Part shown: positions 10,189 to 20,915 of the stretch, in pieces
How the letters are laid out: each line of letters starts with the position of its first letter
Position numbering within the stretch: position 1 is the stretch's first letter
Assembly: GCF_001477495.1 (NCBI RefSeq)
Contig: NZ_LDTF01000063.1
Coordinates: 1-64,000 of the forward strand
DNA from: Sphingomonas yabuuchiae
GTDB taxonomy: Bacteria; Pseudomonadota; Alphaproteobacteria; Sphingomonadales; Sphingomonadaceae
DNA: 64,000 bases
Direction of reading: 5' to 3'
Notes under the pieces: generated by a model
Seen by the model: the letters and a program-made list of their open reading frames with translations, nothing else
Told to the model about the DNA's origin: nothing
Database searches by the model: none
Position numbers and translations under genes: made by a program

Positions 10189-10779
10189 ATGATCGCCATC
10201 CGCGCCGCCCGCCCCGATGACGCCGCCGCCATCGCCGCCATCTATGCGCCGCACGTCCTGGCGGGCGTCGTCTCCTTCGAGACTCAGGCCCCCGACGCCG
10301 ACACGATGCGCGCGCGAATGGAGGGGGCGGATGGCCTCTATCCCTGGATCGTCGCGACGCTGGCCGATGAAGAAGGCCGCGAAGACGCCGTCATCGGCTA
10401 TGCCTATGCCGCGCGCTTCCGCGAGCGCGAGGCCTATCGCTGGGTGGTGGAGACGACCATCTATGTCGCCGACGTGTCGCAGCGTTCGGGCATCGGACGG
10501 CTGCTTTACGAGGCGCTGGTCGACACGCTGACCGCGCAAGGCTTCACCCAGGCGATGGGCGTGATCGCCCTGCCCAATGATGGATCGATCAAGCTGCACG
10601 AAGCGGTCGGCTTCCGCCGCGCGGGCGTCTTCCGCGAGGTCGGCCACAAGCATGGCCGCTGGATCGATGTCGGTTACTGGCAGCGCGAACTCGCCGAACC
10701 CGCCCCCCACCCCGCCGAACCGAAGCGCTTCGCCGATGTTGGCGTCGTGCGCGATCCGGTGGCGGTGAAGCATCGGTAG
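10189..10779 (+). CDS. GNAT N-acetyltransferase, phosphinothricin/methionine-sulfoximine type
   Basis: A 196-aa GCN5-related acetyltransferase. The start at 10189 has an AGGAGA ribosome site; the longer frame crosses the R1 repeat. The opening IRAARPDDAAAIAAIYAPHV, the central RWVVETTIYVADVSQRSGIGR acetyl-CoA loop region, and GFRRAGVFREVGHKHGRWIDV near the end are typical of the PAT/MnaT family, which acetylates phosphinothricin or methionine derivatives. The substrate here is inferred only. Confidence 0.85.
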   Translation: MIAIRAARPDDAAAIAAIYAPHVLAGVVSFETQAPDADTMRARMEGADGLYPWIVATLADEEGREDAVIGYAYAARFREREAYRWVVETTIYVADVSQRSGIGRLLYEALVDTLTAQGFTQAMGVIALPNDGSIKLHEAVGFRRAGVFREVGHKHGRWIDVGYWQRELAEPAPHPAEPKRFADVGVVRDPVAVKHR

Positions 10780-10811
10780 GGCCGACCTACGCCTGCGCGG
10801 AAGCTGACAGA

Positions 10812-11525
10812 ATGACGGACTTTTCGCCACGTATCCCGGAATATTGGCAGGCCCAGTTCGCAGGCGATGCGCTGGGTCCGAAAAGCTGTACGGTCAATCC
10901 TTCCCTGTCGCACAAGCGGCCTGCCATGATCCTGACAAGGGATGGTGCCCCCTCGCAGATGACGGTCCGTCCCGAACTTGCAGCGTGTCTTGGACAACTC
11001 ACGCCGAAGTCCCCGTCGATCGAAGACCGGAGAGCAGCGCTGATCCGGTCCGGCATCGCCTTCCACGATCCCGACCATCTGTTCTACCTGCCCGAGGACG
11101 AGCCCATCCCCACGCCCGCGCGGTCGGCACGCAAGCTGACGCCGGACGACCGCAGCGCCTTCGATATCTTTCATTATGAAGCGCCCGAGGCTGACCACGA
11201 GGATGCGTTCGTCGAATGGGATCATTGGGCCGTCTTCGGCTGCTTCGACGGCGATCGGCTGATCAGCGCGGCCAGCGCGATCCTGTGGGAGAACAGCCCG
11301 TTTGCCGATCTGGGCGTTCTGACCCTGCCCGACGCGCGGGGCAAAGGCGCTGCCCGCGCGGTCGTTATGGCGATGCTCGACTTCATACGAGGACAGGGCC
11401 TCGAACCGCAATATCGCTGTCAGGTCGGCAATAGCGCGTCCGTCGCGCTGGCGACCGCGTGCGGGCTGCGCCTCTATGGGCAATGGATCGTAGCCACCGA
11501 GCCGGCCTCTCCGTGCCATAGTTGA
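10812..11525 (+). CDS. GNAT-fold acetyltransferase, FR47-like
   Basis: A 237-aa protein. The C-terminal half has a GNAT acetyl-CoA site (LGVLTLPDARGKGAARAVV, residues about 167-185) followed by the N-x-x-S/alanine helix region CQVGNSASVALATACGLRLYG. The N-terminal 110 residues lack a recognisable domain. It follows the previous acetyltransferase by 32 bases in the same direction, with a one-base-shifted reading frame and no clear terminator, so they may be co-transcribed. Substrate unknown. Confidence 0.7.
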   Translation: MTDFSPRIPEYWQAQFAGDALGPKSCTVNPSLSHKRPAMILTRDGAPSQMTVRPELAACLGQLTPKSPSIEDRRAALIRSGIAFHDPDHLFYLPEDEPIPTPARSARKLTPDDRSAFDIFHYEAPEADHEDAFVEWDHWAVFGCFDGDRLISAASAILWENSPFADLGVLTLPDARGKGAARAVVMAMLDFIRGQGLEPQYRCQVGNSASVALATACGLRLYGQWIVATEPASPCHS

Positions 11526-11631
11526 GCGGCCCAACATACAATACCAATCTAAGGCTTGGCTTTGCGTACCCGCTTTGGCTAACGCCGTAAGGGAAGCCCC
11601 CCGGGGCACGCGCAAGGAAGGAACAGGCATC

Positions 11632-13125
11632 ATGGCTGCCGACTGGTCGACGATCGAATCGCTCCCGCAGACCCCGCTTCTCGATCTTTTCGCGAATGAT
11701 CCCAACCGGCTGGCCTCGCTCAGCCTGGACGTGGCGGGTATCCATTTCGACTGGTCCAAGACCCATCTGACGCGCGAGGCCGTCGCCGCCTTTGCCGACC
11801 TCGCCAAGGCGAGCGGGCTGGCCGCCAAGCGCGATGCGCTGTTCGGCGGTGAGGTCGTCAACGTCACCGAGGGTCGCGCGGTCGAGCACACCGCCGAGCG
11901 CGGCGAGGGCAATCCCGAGAGCGTCGCGGTGGCGCGCCAGTCGCACGCCCGGATGCGCGCGCTGATCGACGCGATCGAGGCGGAAGCGCTGGGGCCGATC
12001 CGCCATGTCCTGCACATCGGCATCGGCGGCTCGGCGCTCGGCCCCGATCTGCTGGTCGACGCACTGGGCCGCGACAGCGACCGTTATGACGTGGCGATCG
12101 TGTCGAACGTCGACGGCGTCGCGCTGGAGGAGGTGTTCAAGCGCTTCGACCCGGCCGCCACGCTGCTGGTCGTCGCGTCCAAGACCTTCACCACCACCGA
12201 GACGATGCTGAACGCCACCTCGGCGCTCCAGTGGATGACCGAGAGCGGTGTCGAGGACCCTTATGGCAAGGTCATCGCGCTGACCGCCAATCCCGAAAAG
12301 GCGGTCGAGTGGGGCGTGGACGAGACGCGCATCCTGCCCTTCGCCGAGTCGGTCGGCGGCCGTTATTCGCTCTGGTCGACGATCGGTTTCCCGGCGGCGC
12401 TAGGCCTGGGCTGGGACGCGTTCGAGGAACTGCTGGAAGGTGCGGCCGAGATGGACCGCCATTTCCGCCTGACCGATCTGGCGCAGAACGCCCCCGCGCT
12501 CGCCGCCTTTGCCGACCTCTATTACACCCAGGTCCGCCATGCCGAGACGCGTGCGCCCTTCGCCTATGACGAGCGGCTGCGCCTGCTCCCCTCCTATCTC
12601 CAGCAGCTGGAGATGGAGTCGAACGGCAAGGGCGTGACCGTCGACGGCCAGCCGGTCGGCCGCCCGACCGCCGCCATCACCTGGGGCGGCGTCGGCACCG
12701 ATGCGCAGCATGCCGTGTTCCAGCTGCTTCACCAGGGCACGCACCTCGTCCCGGTCGAGTTCATCGCGGTGATCGAGCCGGGCGATGTGCTGAGCGACGA
12801 TCATCACCGCCAGCTGCTGCTCAATGCCTTTGCGCAGGGTGCGGCGCTGATGAAGGGCAAGACGGTCGATGACCCGGCGCGCAGCTATTCGGGCGATCGT
12901 CCGTCCTCGACCATCCTGCTCGACACGCTCGACCCGCGCACGCTGGGCGCGCTGATCGCCTTCTACGAGCACCGCGTGTTCGTGAACGGCGTGCTGCTGG
13001 GCATCAACAGCTTCGACCAGTTCGGCGTCGAGCTGGGCAAGGAAATGGCCAAGGCCGCCGACCAGGGCGGGCAGGATTTCGATCCCTCGACCGAGGATCT
13101 GATCAAGCGGGCCTTTGGCGAATAA
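11632..13125 (+). CDS. pgi: glucose-6-phosphate isomerase
   Basis: A 497-aa enzyme interconverting glucose-6-phosphate and fructose-6-phosphate. The phosphate-binding GIGGSALGPDLLVDAL, SKTFTTTETMLNA and the PGI signature GRYSLWSTIGFP are intact, as is the C-terminal GLL-type signature with lysine (FDQFGVELGKE). The ATG at 11632 has AAGGAAGGAAC upstream; the earlier start at 11575 lacks this. Length is shorter than the E. coli enzyme, as in other alphaproteobacteria. A hairpin lies about 50 bases after the stop. Confidence 0.97.
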   Translation: MAADWSTIESLPQTPLLDLFANDPNRLASLSLDVAGIHFDWSKTHLTREAVAAFADLAKASGLAAKRDALFGGEVVNVTEGRAVEHTAERGEGNPESVAVARQSHARMRALIDAIEAEALGPIRHVLHIGIGGSALGPDLLVDALGRDSDRYDVAIVSNVDGVALEEVFKRFDPAATLLVVASKTFTTTETMLNATSALQWMTESGVEDPYGKVIALTANPEKAVEWGVDETRILPFAESVGGRYSLWSTIGFPAALGLGWDAFEELLEGAAEMDRHFRLTDLAQNAPALAAFADLYYTQVRHAETRAPFAYDERLRLLPSYLQQLEMESNGKGVTVDGQPVGRPTAAITWGGVGTDAQHAVFQLLHQGTHLVPVEFIAVIEPGDVLSDDHHRQLLLNAFAQGAALMKGKTVDDPARSYSGDRPSSTILLDTLDPRTLGALIAFYEHRVFVNGVLLGINSFDQFGVELGKEMAKAADQGGQDFDPSTEDLIKRAFGE

Positions 13126-13173
13126 CAACCCTCCCCTGCAAGGGGAGGAATTTTGAATTTCCGATCACTGTCA

Positions 13174-13205
13174 GGGGGACGCTGAACTTGGCTCGGCGTC
13201 CCCCG
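13174..13205 (+). terminator. hairpin after pgi
   Basis: GGGGGACGC (13174-13182) pairs perfectly with GCGTCCCCC (13196-13204) over a 13-base loop, followed by GTTGTGCTTTT. It is preceded at 13130-13150 by a CCTCCCCTGCAAGGGGAGGA hairpin of the R3 family. The T-tract is weak. Confidence 0.6.
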
Positions 13206-13264
13206 TTGTGCTTTTAGGCGGGCTGCACACCCGCGCTTTCTGACTTCCCGGAGAAACCGATCCC

Positions 13265-14614
13265 ATGGCTGACTATGACTATGACCTGTTCGTCATCGGG
13301 GCGGGTTCAGGCGGTACGCGCGCCTCGCGGGTCGCGGCGGCGCATGGTGCGCGCGTGGCGGTGGCCGAAGAATATCGCGTCGGCGGCACCTGCGTCATTC
13401 GCGGCTGTGTCCCGAAGAAGCTGCTCGTCTACGGCGCGCATTTCGCCGAGGATCTGAAGGACGCCCGCCGCTTCGGCTGGCAGGTGCCGAGCGACTGCGA
13501 GTTTTCGTGGGAGACGCTGCGCGACAATGTCCTGTCGGAGGTTGACCGGCTGAACGGTGCGTACAAGAAGACGCTGGAAAGCCACAATGTCGAGATCATC
13601 GACCAGCGTGCCGTCGTCACCGGCCCGAACAGCGTCCGCCTGGCCGACGGGACCGAAAAGACCGCCGAGCGTATCCTGATCGCGGTCGGCGCGCATCCGG
13701 CCGTCCCGTCCTGCCCCGGCCATGAGCATGGCATCACCTCCAACGAGGCGTTCCATCTCGACGCGATCCCCAGACGCGTGCTGATCGCGGGTGCGGGCTA
13801 TATCGCCAATGAATTTGCGGGCGTGTTCCACCAGTTCGGCGCGCACGTCACGCTGATCAACCGCAGCAAGGATATCCTGCGCGGCTATGACCTGACGATC
13901 CGCGACCGGCTACTCCAGATTTCGATGATGAAGGGCATCGAGTTCCGCTTCGACGCGACGTTCGAAGGGATCGAGAAGATGGACGATGGCTGCCTGAAGG
14001 TATCCATGTCCAACCACGAGCCGATGATCGTCGACCTGGTGATGTTCGCGACCGGCCGCCTGCCCAATACCCATGGCCTGGGGCTGGAAACGGCGGGCGT
14101 CGAGCTGGACGATCATGGTGCGATCAAGGTGGATGAGGACAACCGCTCGACCTGCCCCAGCATCTATGCGGTCGGCGACGTCACCAACCGGGTCCAATTG
14201 ACCCCCGTCGCGATCCGCGAGGGACAGGCCTTTGCCGACACCGTGTTCGGCGGCAAGCCGACCCGCGTCGATTACGACTGCATACCCGCCGCCGTTTTCA
14301 GCCATCCGCCGATGGCGGGCGTCGGCATGACCGAGGCGCAGGCGCGGCAGACCCTGGGTTCGGTGCAGGTCTATACCTCCGATTTCCGCCCGATGAAGAA
14401 CGTGCTGGCCGGCCGCGAGGAGCGCGCGCTCTACAAGATGGTGTGCGACGGGGACACAGGCCGCGTGGTCGGCCTGCACATGATCGGTCCTGACGTGCCC
14501 GAAATCCTTCAGGCCGCCGCGATCGCGGTAAAGGCCGGGCTGACCAAGGCGCAGTTCGACGCCACCGTCGCTCTGCATCCGACCATGTCGGAGGAACTGG
14601 TTCTGATGCGCTGA
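13265..14614 (+). CDS. gor: glutathione-disulfide reductase
   Basis: A 449-aa FAD- and NADPH-dependent flavoprotein regenerating reduced glutathione in the cytosol. FAD-binding GAGSGGTRASR is at about 12-22, the redox disulphide is C43-VIRG-C48 (GGTCVIRGCVPKK), an NAD(P) fold GAGYIANEF follows at mid-protein, and the dimer-interface histidine is in LHPTMSEE at the C terminus. GGAGAAACC precedes the ATG. The neighbouring GST-like gene lies convergently downstream. Confidence 0.95.
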   Translation: MADYDYDLFVIGAGSGGTRASRVAAAHGARVAVAEEYRVGGTCVIRGCVPKKLLVYGAHFAEDLKDARRFGWQVPSDCEFSWETLRDNVLSEVDRLNGAYKKTLESHNVEIIDQRAVVTGPNSVRLADGTEKTAERILIAVGAHPAVPSCPGHEHGITSNEAFHLDAIPRRVLIAGAGYIANEFAGVFHQFGAHVTLINRSKDILRGYDLTIRDRLLQISMMKGIEFRFDATFEGIEKMDDGCLKVSMSNHEPMIVDLVMFATGRLPNTHGLGLETAGVELDDHGAIKVDEDNRSTCPSIYAVGDVTNRVQLTPVAIREGQAFADTVFGGKPTRVDYDCIPAAVFSHPPMAGVGMTEAQARQTLGSVQVYTSDFRPMKNVLAGREERALYKMVCDGDTGRVVGLHMIGPDVPEILQAAAIAVKAGLTKAQFDATVALHPTMSEELVLMR

Positions 14615-14622
14615 AGGCTAGA

Positions 14623-14651
14623 ATGCCCCCCGGTGTCCCACCGGGGGGCAT
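14623..14651 (+). terminator. strong hairpin after gor
   Basis: A perfect 13-bp stem, ATGCCCCCCGGTG (14623-14635) and CACCGGGGGGCAT (14639-14651), with a 3-base loop, starts 8 bases after the gor stop. No T-run follows, so it may protect the 3' end or pause RNA polymerase more than terminate on its own. Confidence 0.6.
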
Positions 14652-14753
14652 CCGGAGAGATAACAGGGCTTATTGCATATCGCGCTAAACGTTATTGCGG
14701 CTTAGGATTGTGTTCACGTCGAGTCGCTAGGGCGTGGGAACAGAGGCGTTGCG

Positions 14754-14936
14754 GTGAAAATGGAACCGAAGATGAGTGAACATAGCGTTACGTTCGAGCA
14801 GGTCATCGCCTTCGCAAAGGCCGCGATGGACGGCGCGGATGCGCTGAACCAGCCGCTGGCGGGCAACCACATTGCCGCCGGGCTTGAAATGCTCCGCAAC
14901 GCCCATCAGCAGGCCGGGGGCACCGCCTCGGCCTGA
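14754..14936 (+). CDS. small hypothetical protein (60 aa)
   Basis: A short acidic-to-neutral helical protein beginning at GTG 14754 behind GAGGCG, or at ATG 14760 or 14772. The body (VTFEQVIAFAKAAMDGADAL...HIAAGLEMLRNAHQQ) is amphipathic and has sphingomonad-like codon usage. It is bounded by the gor hairpin and the convergent GST-like gene, whose stop lies 3 bases away. No domain is recognised. It could be a stress or regulatory small protein, but nothing in the sequence proves expression. Confidence 0.5.
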   Translation: MKMEPKMSEHSVTFEQVIAFAKAAMDGADALNQPLAGNHIAAGLEMLRNAHQQAGGTASA

Positions 14937-14939
14937 TCG

Positions 14940-15560
14940 TCAGGCGTCGTCCGCGCTCTTGCCGTCATCCAGTGCGGTGGCACGCCGATGGGCGGGACGA
15001 TCCTGCAAACGGCCGATATAGGCCATGATCGCATCGGTTTTCGCGATCAGCCCGAACTGGGTGGACCACATCAACTGCGATCCCAGATAGACATCCGCCG
15101 CCGTAAAGCGCTCGCCGGCGATATAGGAATGCTCGGCCACCGCCGCGCCGATGACGCCCACGGCCCGATCGAAATCGCCATAGCCCGCCATACGCTGCTG
15201 CTCGGCGGTCGGCTCCACGCCCATCGCACGATTGGTGATCGCGGCCTCTAGCGGTCCCGCCGCAAAGAACAGCCAGCGATAATAGCGCGCCTGCTCCTGC
15301 GGCAAGGGCGACAATTCGGCATCGGGAAAGGCCTCGGCGAGATAGGCGCAGATCGCCGCCGTCTCCGTCACCACCTGACCGCGATGGACGATGGCGGGCA
15401 CCTTCATCATCGGATTGATCGCGCGATAGTCGGGCGCGATCATCGTCGTTCCGTAATCCAGTACGACCGTGTCGTAGGTCGCCCCCGTTTCCTCCAGCAT
15501 CCAGCGCGCGATGCGGCCGCGCGACTGGGGGTTGGTATACAGCGTCAGGTCGGCGGTCAT
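14940..15560 (-). CDS. glutathione S-transferase family protein
   Basis: A 206-aa protein with an N-terminal thioredoxin-like GST domain (LTLYTNPQSRGRIARWMLEE; S/R pattern at the catalytic site; VPAIVHRGQVVTETAAICAYL for glutathione binding) and an all-helical C-terminal domain (ERFTAADVYLG is the N-capping box). The ATG at 15560 has GGAGAG upstream. It lies 31 bases downstream of the dienelactone hydrolase gene on the same strand, a plausible two-gene detoxification unit. Substrate unknown. Confidence 0.9.
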   Translation of the reverse strand: MTADLTLYTNPQSRGRIARWMLEETGATYDTVVLDYGTTMIAPDYRAINPMMKVPAIVHRGQVVTETAAICAYLAEAFPDAELSPLPQEQARYYRWLFFAAGPLEAAITNRAMGVEPTAEQQRMAGYGDFDRAVGVIGAAVAEHSYIAGERFTAADVYLGSQLMWSTQFGLIAKTDAIMAYIGRLQDRPAHRRATALDDGKSADDA

Positions 15561-15591
15561 CAGGCTCTCCATGGCGGTGCGAGGGGCGCGA

Positions 15592-16473
15592 TCAGGCGTG
15601 GTCGAGATGGCGGTGCAGAAAGGCGATGGTCCGCGACCAGGCCTGGGCCGCTGCCGCTGCATTATAGCGCTCCGCCGAGCTGTCATTGTTGAAGGCATGG
15701 TCGACGCCCGGATAGGTAAAGGCCTCGACCGGCCGCCCCGCCGCCTTCAGCGCCGCGACCCAGGGCTCGCCGGTCGCGTTCACGCGCGCATCCTTGCCCG
15801 CATAATGCAGCATCAGCGGCGACCGGACCTTCGCCGCTTCGCCGGGGCTGGGTGCGGGGCCGTAATAGGCCACGCCCGCCGACAGCGCCGGGCCTGCCGC
15901 CACCGCCAGCCGGTTGACGAACGCCCCGCCCCAGCAAAAGCCGACCGCGCCGACACGGCCGGTGCCGGACTTGTCGGTGGCGGCATGGGCCATCATCGCG
16001 CGCGCCTGGGCCAGTGCCAGATCATAGTCGAGCGTCCCGATCAGCGTCCGCGCACGGTCCTCGTCCGCCGGAGTTCCACCCTGCGGGGCGAGCAGATCGG
16101 GCGCGATCGCGTGGAACCCGGCCAGCGCCACGCGGCGCGCCACATCCTCGATATGCGGCGTCAGCCCACGATTTTCATGGATGACCAGCACCGTGCCGAG
16201 GCGCTTCTTCACGCCCTTCGGACTGGCGAGATAGGCGGCCGAGCGCGCCCCCGCCTCCATCCCCTCGCGACGGTCGATGCGCAGCCGGGTGTCATGGGGA
16301 TCTGTCCGTGCGGCAGCGGCGGGACTGGCGGCGATACCCAGAATCAGCGCTTCGGCGGCGGCAACCGATCCGGCCAGTGCGGTCATCTGGCGCAACAGGG
16401 TGCGGCGGTCGTGATGCTCATGAGTAAAGGCGTCGTAAATCTGGACTGCGCGGTCGCGCAACGAATCGGACAT
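15592..16473 (-). CDS. dienelactone hydrolase family protein
   Basis: About 293 aa, alpha/beta-hydrolase fold. The cysteine nucleophile is in GFCWGGAF, and the triad is completed by Asp in GKDARV and His in VDHAFNN. A region at about 26-56 (RRTLLRQMTALAGSVAAAEALILG) resembles a Tat-type or membrane-leader segment, so the enzyme may be exported, unlike ClcD. ATG 16473 has GGAGG upstream; GTG 16488 is an alternative. The physiological ester or lactone substrate is not known. Confidence 0.85.
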   Translation of the reverse strand: MSDSLRDRAVQIYDAFTHEHHDRRTLLRQMTALAGSVAAAEALILGIAASPAAAARTDPHDTRLRIDRREGMEAGARSAAYLASPKGVKKRLGTVLVIHENRGLTPHIEDVARRVALAGFHAIAPDLLAPQGGTPADEDRARTLIGTLDYDLALAQARAMMAHAATDKSGTGRVGAVGFCWGGAFVNRLAVAAGPALSAGVAYYGPAPSPGEAAKVRSPLMLHYAGKDARVNATGEPWVAALKAAGRPVEAFTYPGVDHAFNNDSSAERYNAAAAAQAWSRTIAFLHRHLDHA

Positions 16474-16597
16474 GCAGGCATCCTCCACTCATGGTCGCGG
16501 GTCCGGCACGGATGCCGGTATTTTTTGCGATCCAGGCGAGGAGATTAACGGGGCGTGGCGCTTGCGGCTAGGCTTTCGGGGCCACGGGACGACACTC

Positions 16598-16633
16598 AAA
16601 CAAAAGGGCCGCCCCCTCACCGGGAGCGGCCCT
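16598..16633 (-). terminator. ftsH terminator
   Basis: AGGGCCGC (16605-16612) pairs with GCGGCCCT (16626-16633); on the ftsH strand the stem is followed by TTTTGTTT. It begins about 20 bases after the ftsH stop. Confidence 0.75.
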
Positions 16634-16654
16634 GTTATCAGCCTATCGACGCGA

Positions 16655-18622
<1,968 letters not shown>

Positions 18623-18710
18623 CGGTGCCGGATACCTTTCGCTGCCAAGATAGGCATGGCGAGGTTAATGGCAATGGAACAAGACCGATCAATGTGATCG
18701 CGGTGGATGC

Positions 18711-18740
18711 ATTCCTCCCCAAGCTATGCTTGGGAGGAAT
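18711..18740 (-). repeat. R3-type hairpin between tilS and ftsH
   Basis: ATTCCTCCCCAAGC and GCTTGGGAGGAAT form a stem of about 13 bp directly after the tilS stop. Another copy of the same hairpin (CCCCAAGC...GCTTGGGGAGGAAT) occurs at 34008-34033. It may attenuate read-through into ftsH. Confidence 0.65.
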
Positions 18741-18744
18741 GGGG

Positions 18745-19737
18745 TCAGCCCGTCTTGCGCGGCGGGGCCGGGCGGAAGCGCCAGACGCCGGAACGAACGC
18801 TGGCGATCACGCCGGCCTGGGTCGCGCGGCTGCCCTGCGAAAGCGATTCGAGCAGCTTTTCGATATTGCTGCCCTCGCTCCATGCCGGGCTTTCGATCCC
18901 GGCGGCGGCACGGACCGTGCCAATCGCGCGGCGGGCCAGACGGCGGCCCAGCTCGCGCGGCAGGTCGGCCGCCTGGATGCGGACATTGTCGCCATCGATC
19001 TGCGCCCGGTCCTGCCAGAGCCAGTCGACCGTCGCGCGCAGGTCGGTATCCGCCTCAGCCAATTGCGCGGCCGCCCGGGCCAGCTGCGCGACGCCCAGCC
19101 ATTCATGGCCGTCGAGCAACTGCCGGAAGCGCGTGCGGTCGTGGCGCGGGTCGTGATTGGCGGGATCGTCGACGAACGGAGCCTCGGCACGGCGCACGAT
19201 CCGGCGCAGCTCGGCACGCCGCCAGTCGAGCAGCGGGCGCAGCACGGCCATATCGGCGATCACCGTCCGCGCCCGCACGCCCGACAGGCCCGACAGCCCT
19301 GCCCCACGCGCGGCGCGCATCAGGAAGGTCTCGGCCTGATCGTCGGCATGGTGCGCCGTCAGGATGGCCGCCGCCCCGATCGCGCGGGCCTGTGCGGCAA
19401 GCAGGGCATAGCGGACCTCGCGTGCCTGGGACTGGATGCTCGCCCCGGCGATCGGCGTTTCGGGGTAAAGGGCGTGATGCGGCACGCCCAATCTGGCGCA
19501 ATGATCGGCCACCATCCGCACTTCGTCCGCCGCCTCGGGCCGCAGTCCATGGTCGACCGTCGCGACCGCGATCCGCCCGGGAAAGGCTGCCGCTGCCAGC
19601 GTCAGCATCGCCATGCTGTCGGGCCCGCCGGACACCGCCAGCAACAGCGGTGCCGCATCGGCATGGGGATCGTGAAGAAGCGTCAGATCGGCGACGAAGC
19701 GCGCAATCTGATCGTCGGCCGTGGCATCGGTGGCCAT
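18745..19737 (-). CDS. tilS: tRNA(Ile)-lysidine synthetase
   Basis: A 330-aa enzyme that modifies C34 of the CAU-anticodon tRNA-Ile to lysidine, making it read AUA. The PP-loop SGGPDSMAML is at about 36-45 and the conserved TAHHADDQAETFLMR and RPLLDWRRAEL motifs follow. The ATG at 19737 is chosen because the upstream 37 residues of the open frame are Arg-rich and cross repeat DNA. Tandem tilS-ftsH is a very common bacterial gene order. Confidence 0.94.
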   Translation of the reverse strand: MATDATADDQIARFVADLTLLHDPHADAAPLLLAVSGGPDSMAMLTLAAAAFPGRIAVATVDHGLRPEAADEVRMVADHCARLGVPHHALYPETPIAGASIQSQAREVRYALLAAQARAIGAAAILTAHHADDQAETFLMRAARGAGLSGLSGVRARTVIADMAVLRPLLDWRRAELRRIVRRAEAPFVDDPANHDPRHDRTRFRQLLDGHEWLGVAQLARAAAQLAEADTDLRATVDWLWQDRAQIDGDNVRIQAADLPRELGRRLARRAIGTVRAAAGIESPAWSEGSNIEKLLESLSQGSRATQAGVIASVRSGVWRFRPAPPRKTG

Positions 19738-19821
19738 GATGCTCTCAAAACTGGTCAGGGATGCGCGCGCTCTGGCCCTTCCGCCGCACCAGTGCAAGAG
19801 GTTTCGTGGCTTTGTGCTTTC

Positions 19822-19886
19822 CTCCCCTCGCAGGGGAAGGGCTCGCATTGGTTCAAGACGATGTCCCCCCCTCGCAGGGGAGGACT
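19822..19886. repeat. two R3-type mini-hairpins between cpoB and tilS
   Basis: CCTCCCCTCGCAGGGGAAGG at about 19822-19841 and CCCCCCTCGCAGGGGAGGA at about 19866-19885. They lie in the gap between the cpoB stop and the tilS start, with no gene. Confidence 0.6.
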
Positions 19887-19891
19887 ATACA

Positions 19892-20827
19892 TTACTGACA
19901 CTTCGCCGCGCTGCGCCCGCTGGCGATCTGGCTCTTCATCGCGGCGGACAGCTTCGCGCCGTACACGTCGCTCAACTCGTCATAGACCTTGCAGGCATCG
20001 GCCGCCTTGTTGAGCTTGGTCAGCGCCTGACCCAGATAGAGCAGGCTGTCGGGCGCGCGCTCGCCGTCCGGGAATTTCTTGTAATTCTCGTAAAAGGCCA
20101 TCGACGCCAGGCTGGGCTTGCCGGAGTCGAGATAGGTGCGACCCAGCAGGTTCTGGGCAAAGCTGGCGCGGCGGCTCTTGGGATAGTCGGCGACCATCTT
20201 CTTCAGCGCGGCTTCCGCTTCCGGATAGCGCTTGGCCTGCCACAGACGATAGCCATAGAGATAGGCGTCTTCCGCCGGATCGCCGGTCGAGGGTTTGTCG
20301 ACCGCCGCCGCCGGGGTCGAGGTCGCAGTATCGCCCGTGACGACCGAGGGTGCCGCCGGGGTCTTGGTCGGGCGCGTCGATCCGCTGGCCGCGGCAGGCG
20401 CGGTCGCGTCGAGCGGTGCGCTCTGCCCGGCCGGGGCGATCGGCGCGGGGCCGGACTCCAGCGCCTTCAACCGTGCTTCGGTCGCGCGCTTATAGGCGTC
20501 GAACTGATCCTGAAGCTGGCGGGTGCGATACCCGTTCTGCTCGATCTGGCCGGTCAGTCCGGCCATCTGCTCCTCCAGCGACGTGACCCGGGAGGTCAGG
20601 TCCGACAGCGCGCTGGAGGCGGGAACGCCCGGCGCCTGGGCCTGGGTCTGCGGCGCGGTGATCTCCGGCTGGACATAGCCGCCCGCGCCGTTCGGGAAGA
20701 CCTTGCGCTGGACCGCGCGCATCTCGCTTTCCAGCTTGCCGACCCGGCCCTCGACATTGGATTGGGCGATGGCGGCGGTCGGCAGGATCATCACGGCCGC
20801 GACCCCGGCCAGCAACAGGTTACGCAT
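19892..20827 (-). CDS. cpoB: Tol-Pal system protein CpoB/YbgF
   Basis: A 311-aa periplasmic protein that coordinates outer-membrane constriction with septal peptidoglycan synthesis. It has a signal peptide (MRNLLLAGVAAVMILPTAAIA), a coiled-coil at about 25-130 (VEGRVGKLESEMRAVQRKVF and a second Leu-rich stretch), a low-complexity Ala/Pro/Thr linker and C-terminal TPR repeats starting near ALKKMVADYPKSRRASFAQN. ATG 20827 has a GGGGGTG purine-rich site; GTG 20836 is the alternative. The tolQRAB-pal genes normally found next to it are not in this window. Confidence 0.9.
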   Translation of the reverse strand: MRNLLLAGVAAVMILPTAAIAQSNVEGRVGKLESEMRAVQRKVFPNGAGGYVQPEITAPQTQAQAPGVPASSALSDLTSRVTSLEEQMAGLTGQIEQNGYRTRQLQDQFDAYKRATEARLKALESGPAPIAPAGQSAPLDATAPAAASGSTRPTKTPAAPSVVTGDTATSTPAAAVDKPSTGDPAEDAYLYGYRLWQAKRYPEAEAALKKMVADYPKSRRASFAQNLLGRTYLDSGKPSLASMAFYENYKKFPDGERAPDSLLYLGQALTKLNKAADACKVYDELSDVYGAKLSAAMKSQIASGRSAAKCQ

Positions 20828-20915
20828 CGGTTTCACCCCCCGGTGGGCTGATTATGAAAGGGACAGGGCCACCCTGCCCTGCCCCGGCTGTCTCCAGCCT
20901 GAAGATTTCCGCTTC

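Noticed and set aside
14730-14760. EcfG promoter ahead of the 60-aa gene (GGAAC...CGTT)
   Set aside because: The two boxes are only 5 bases apart, far from the 16-17 required.
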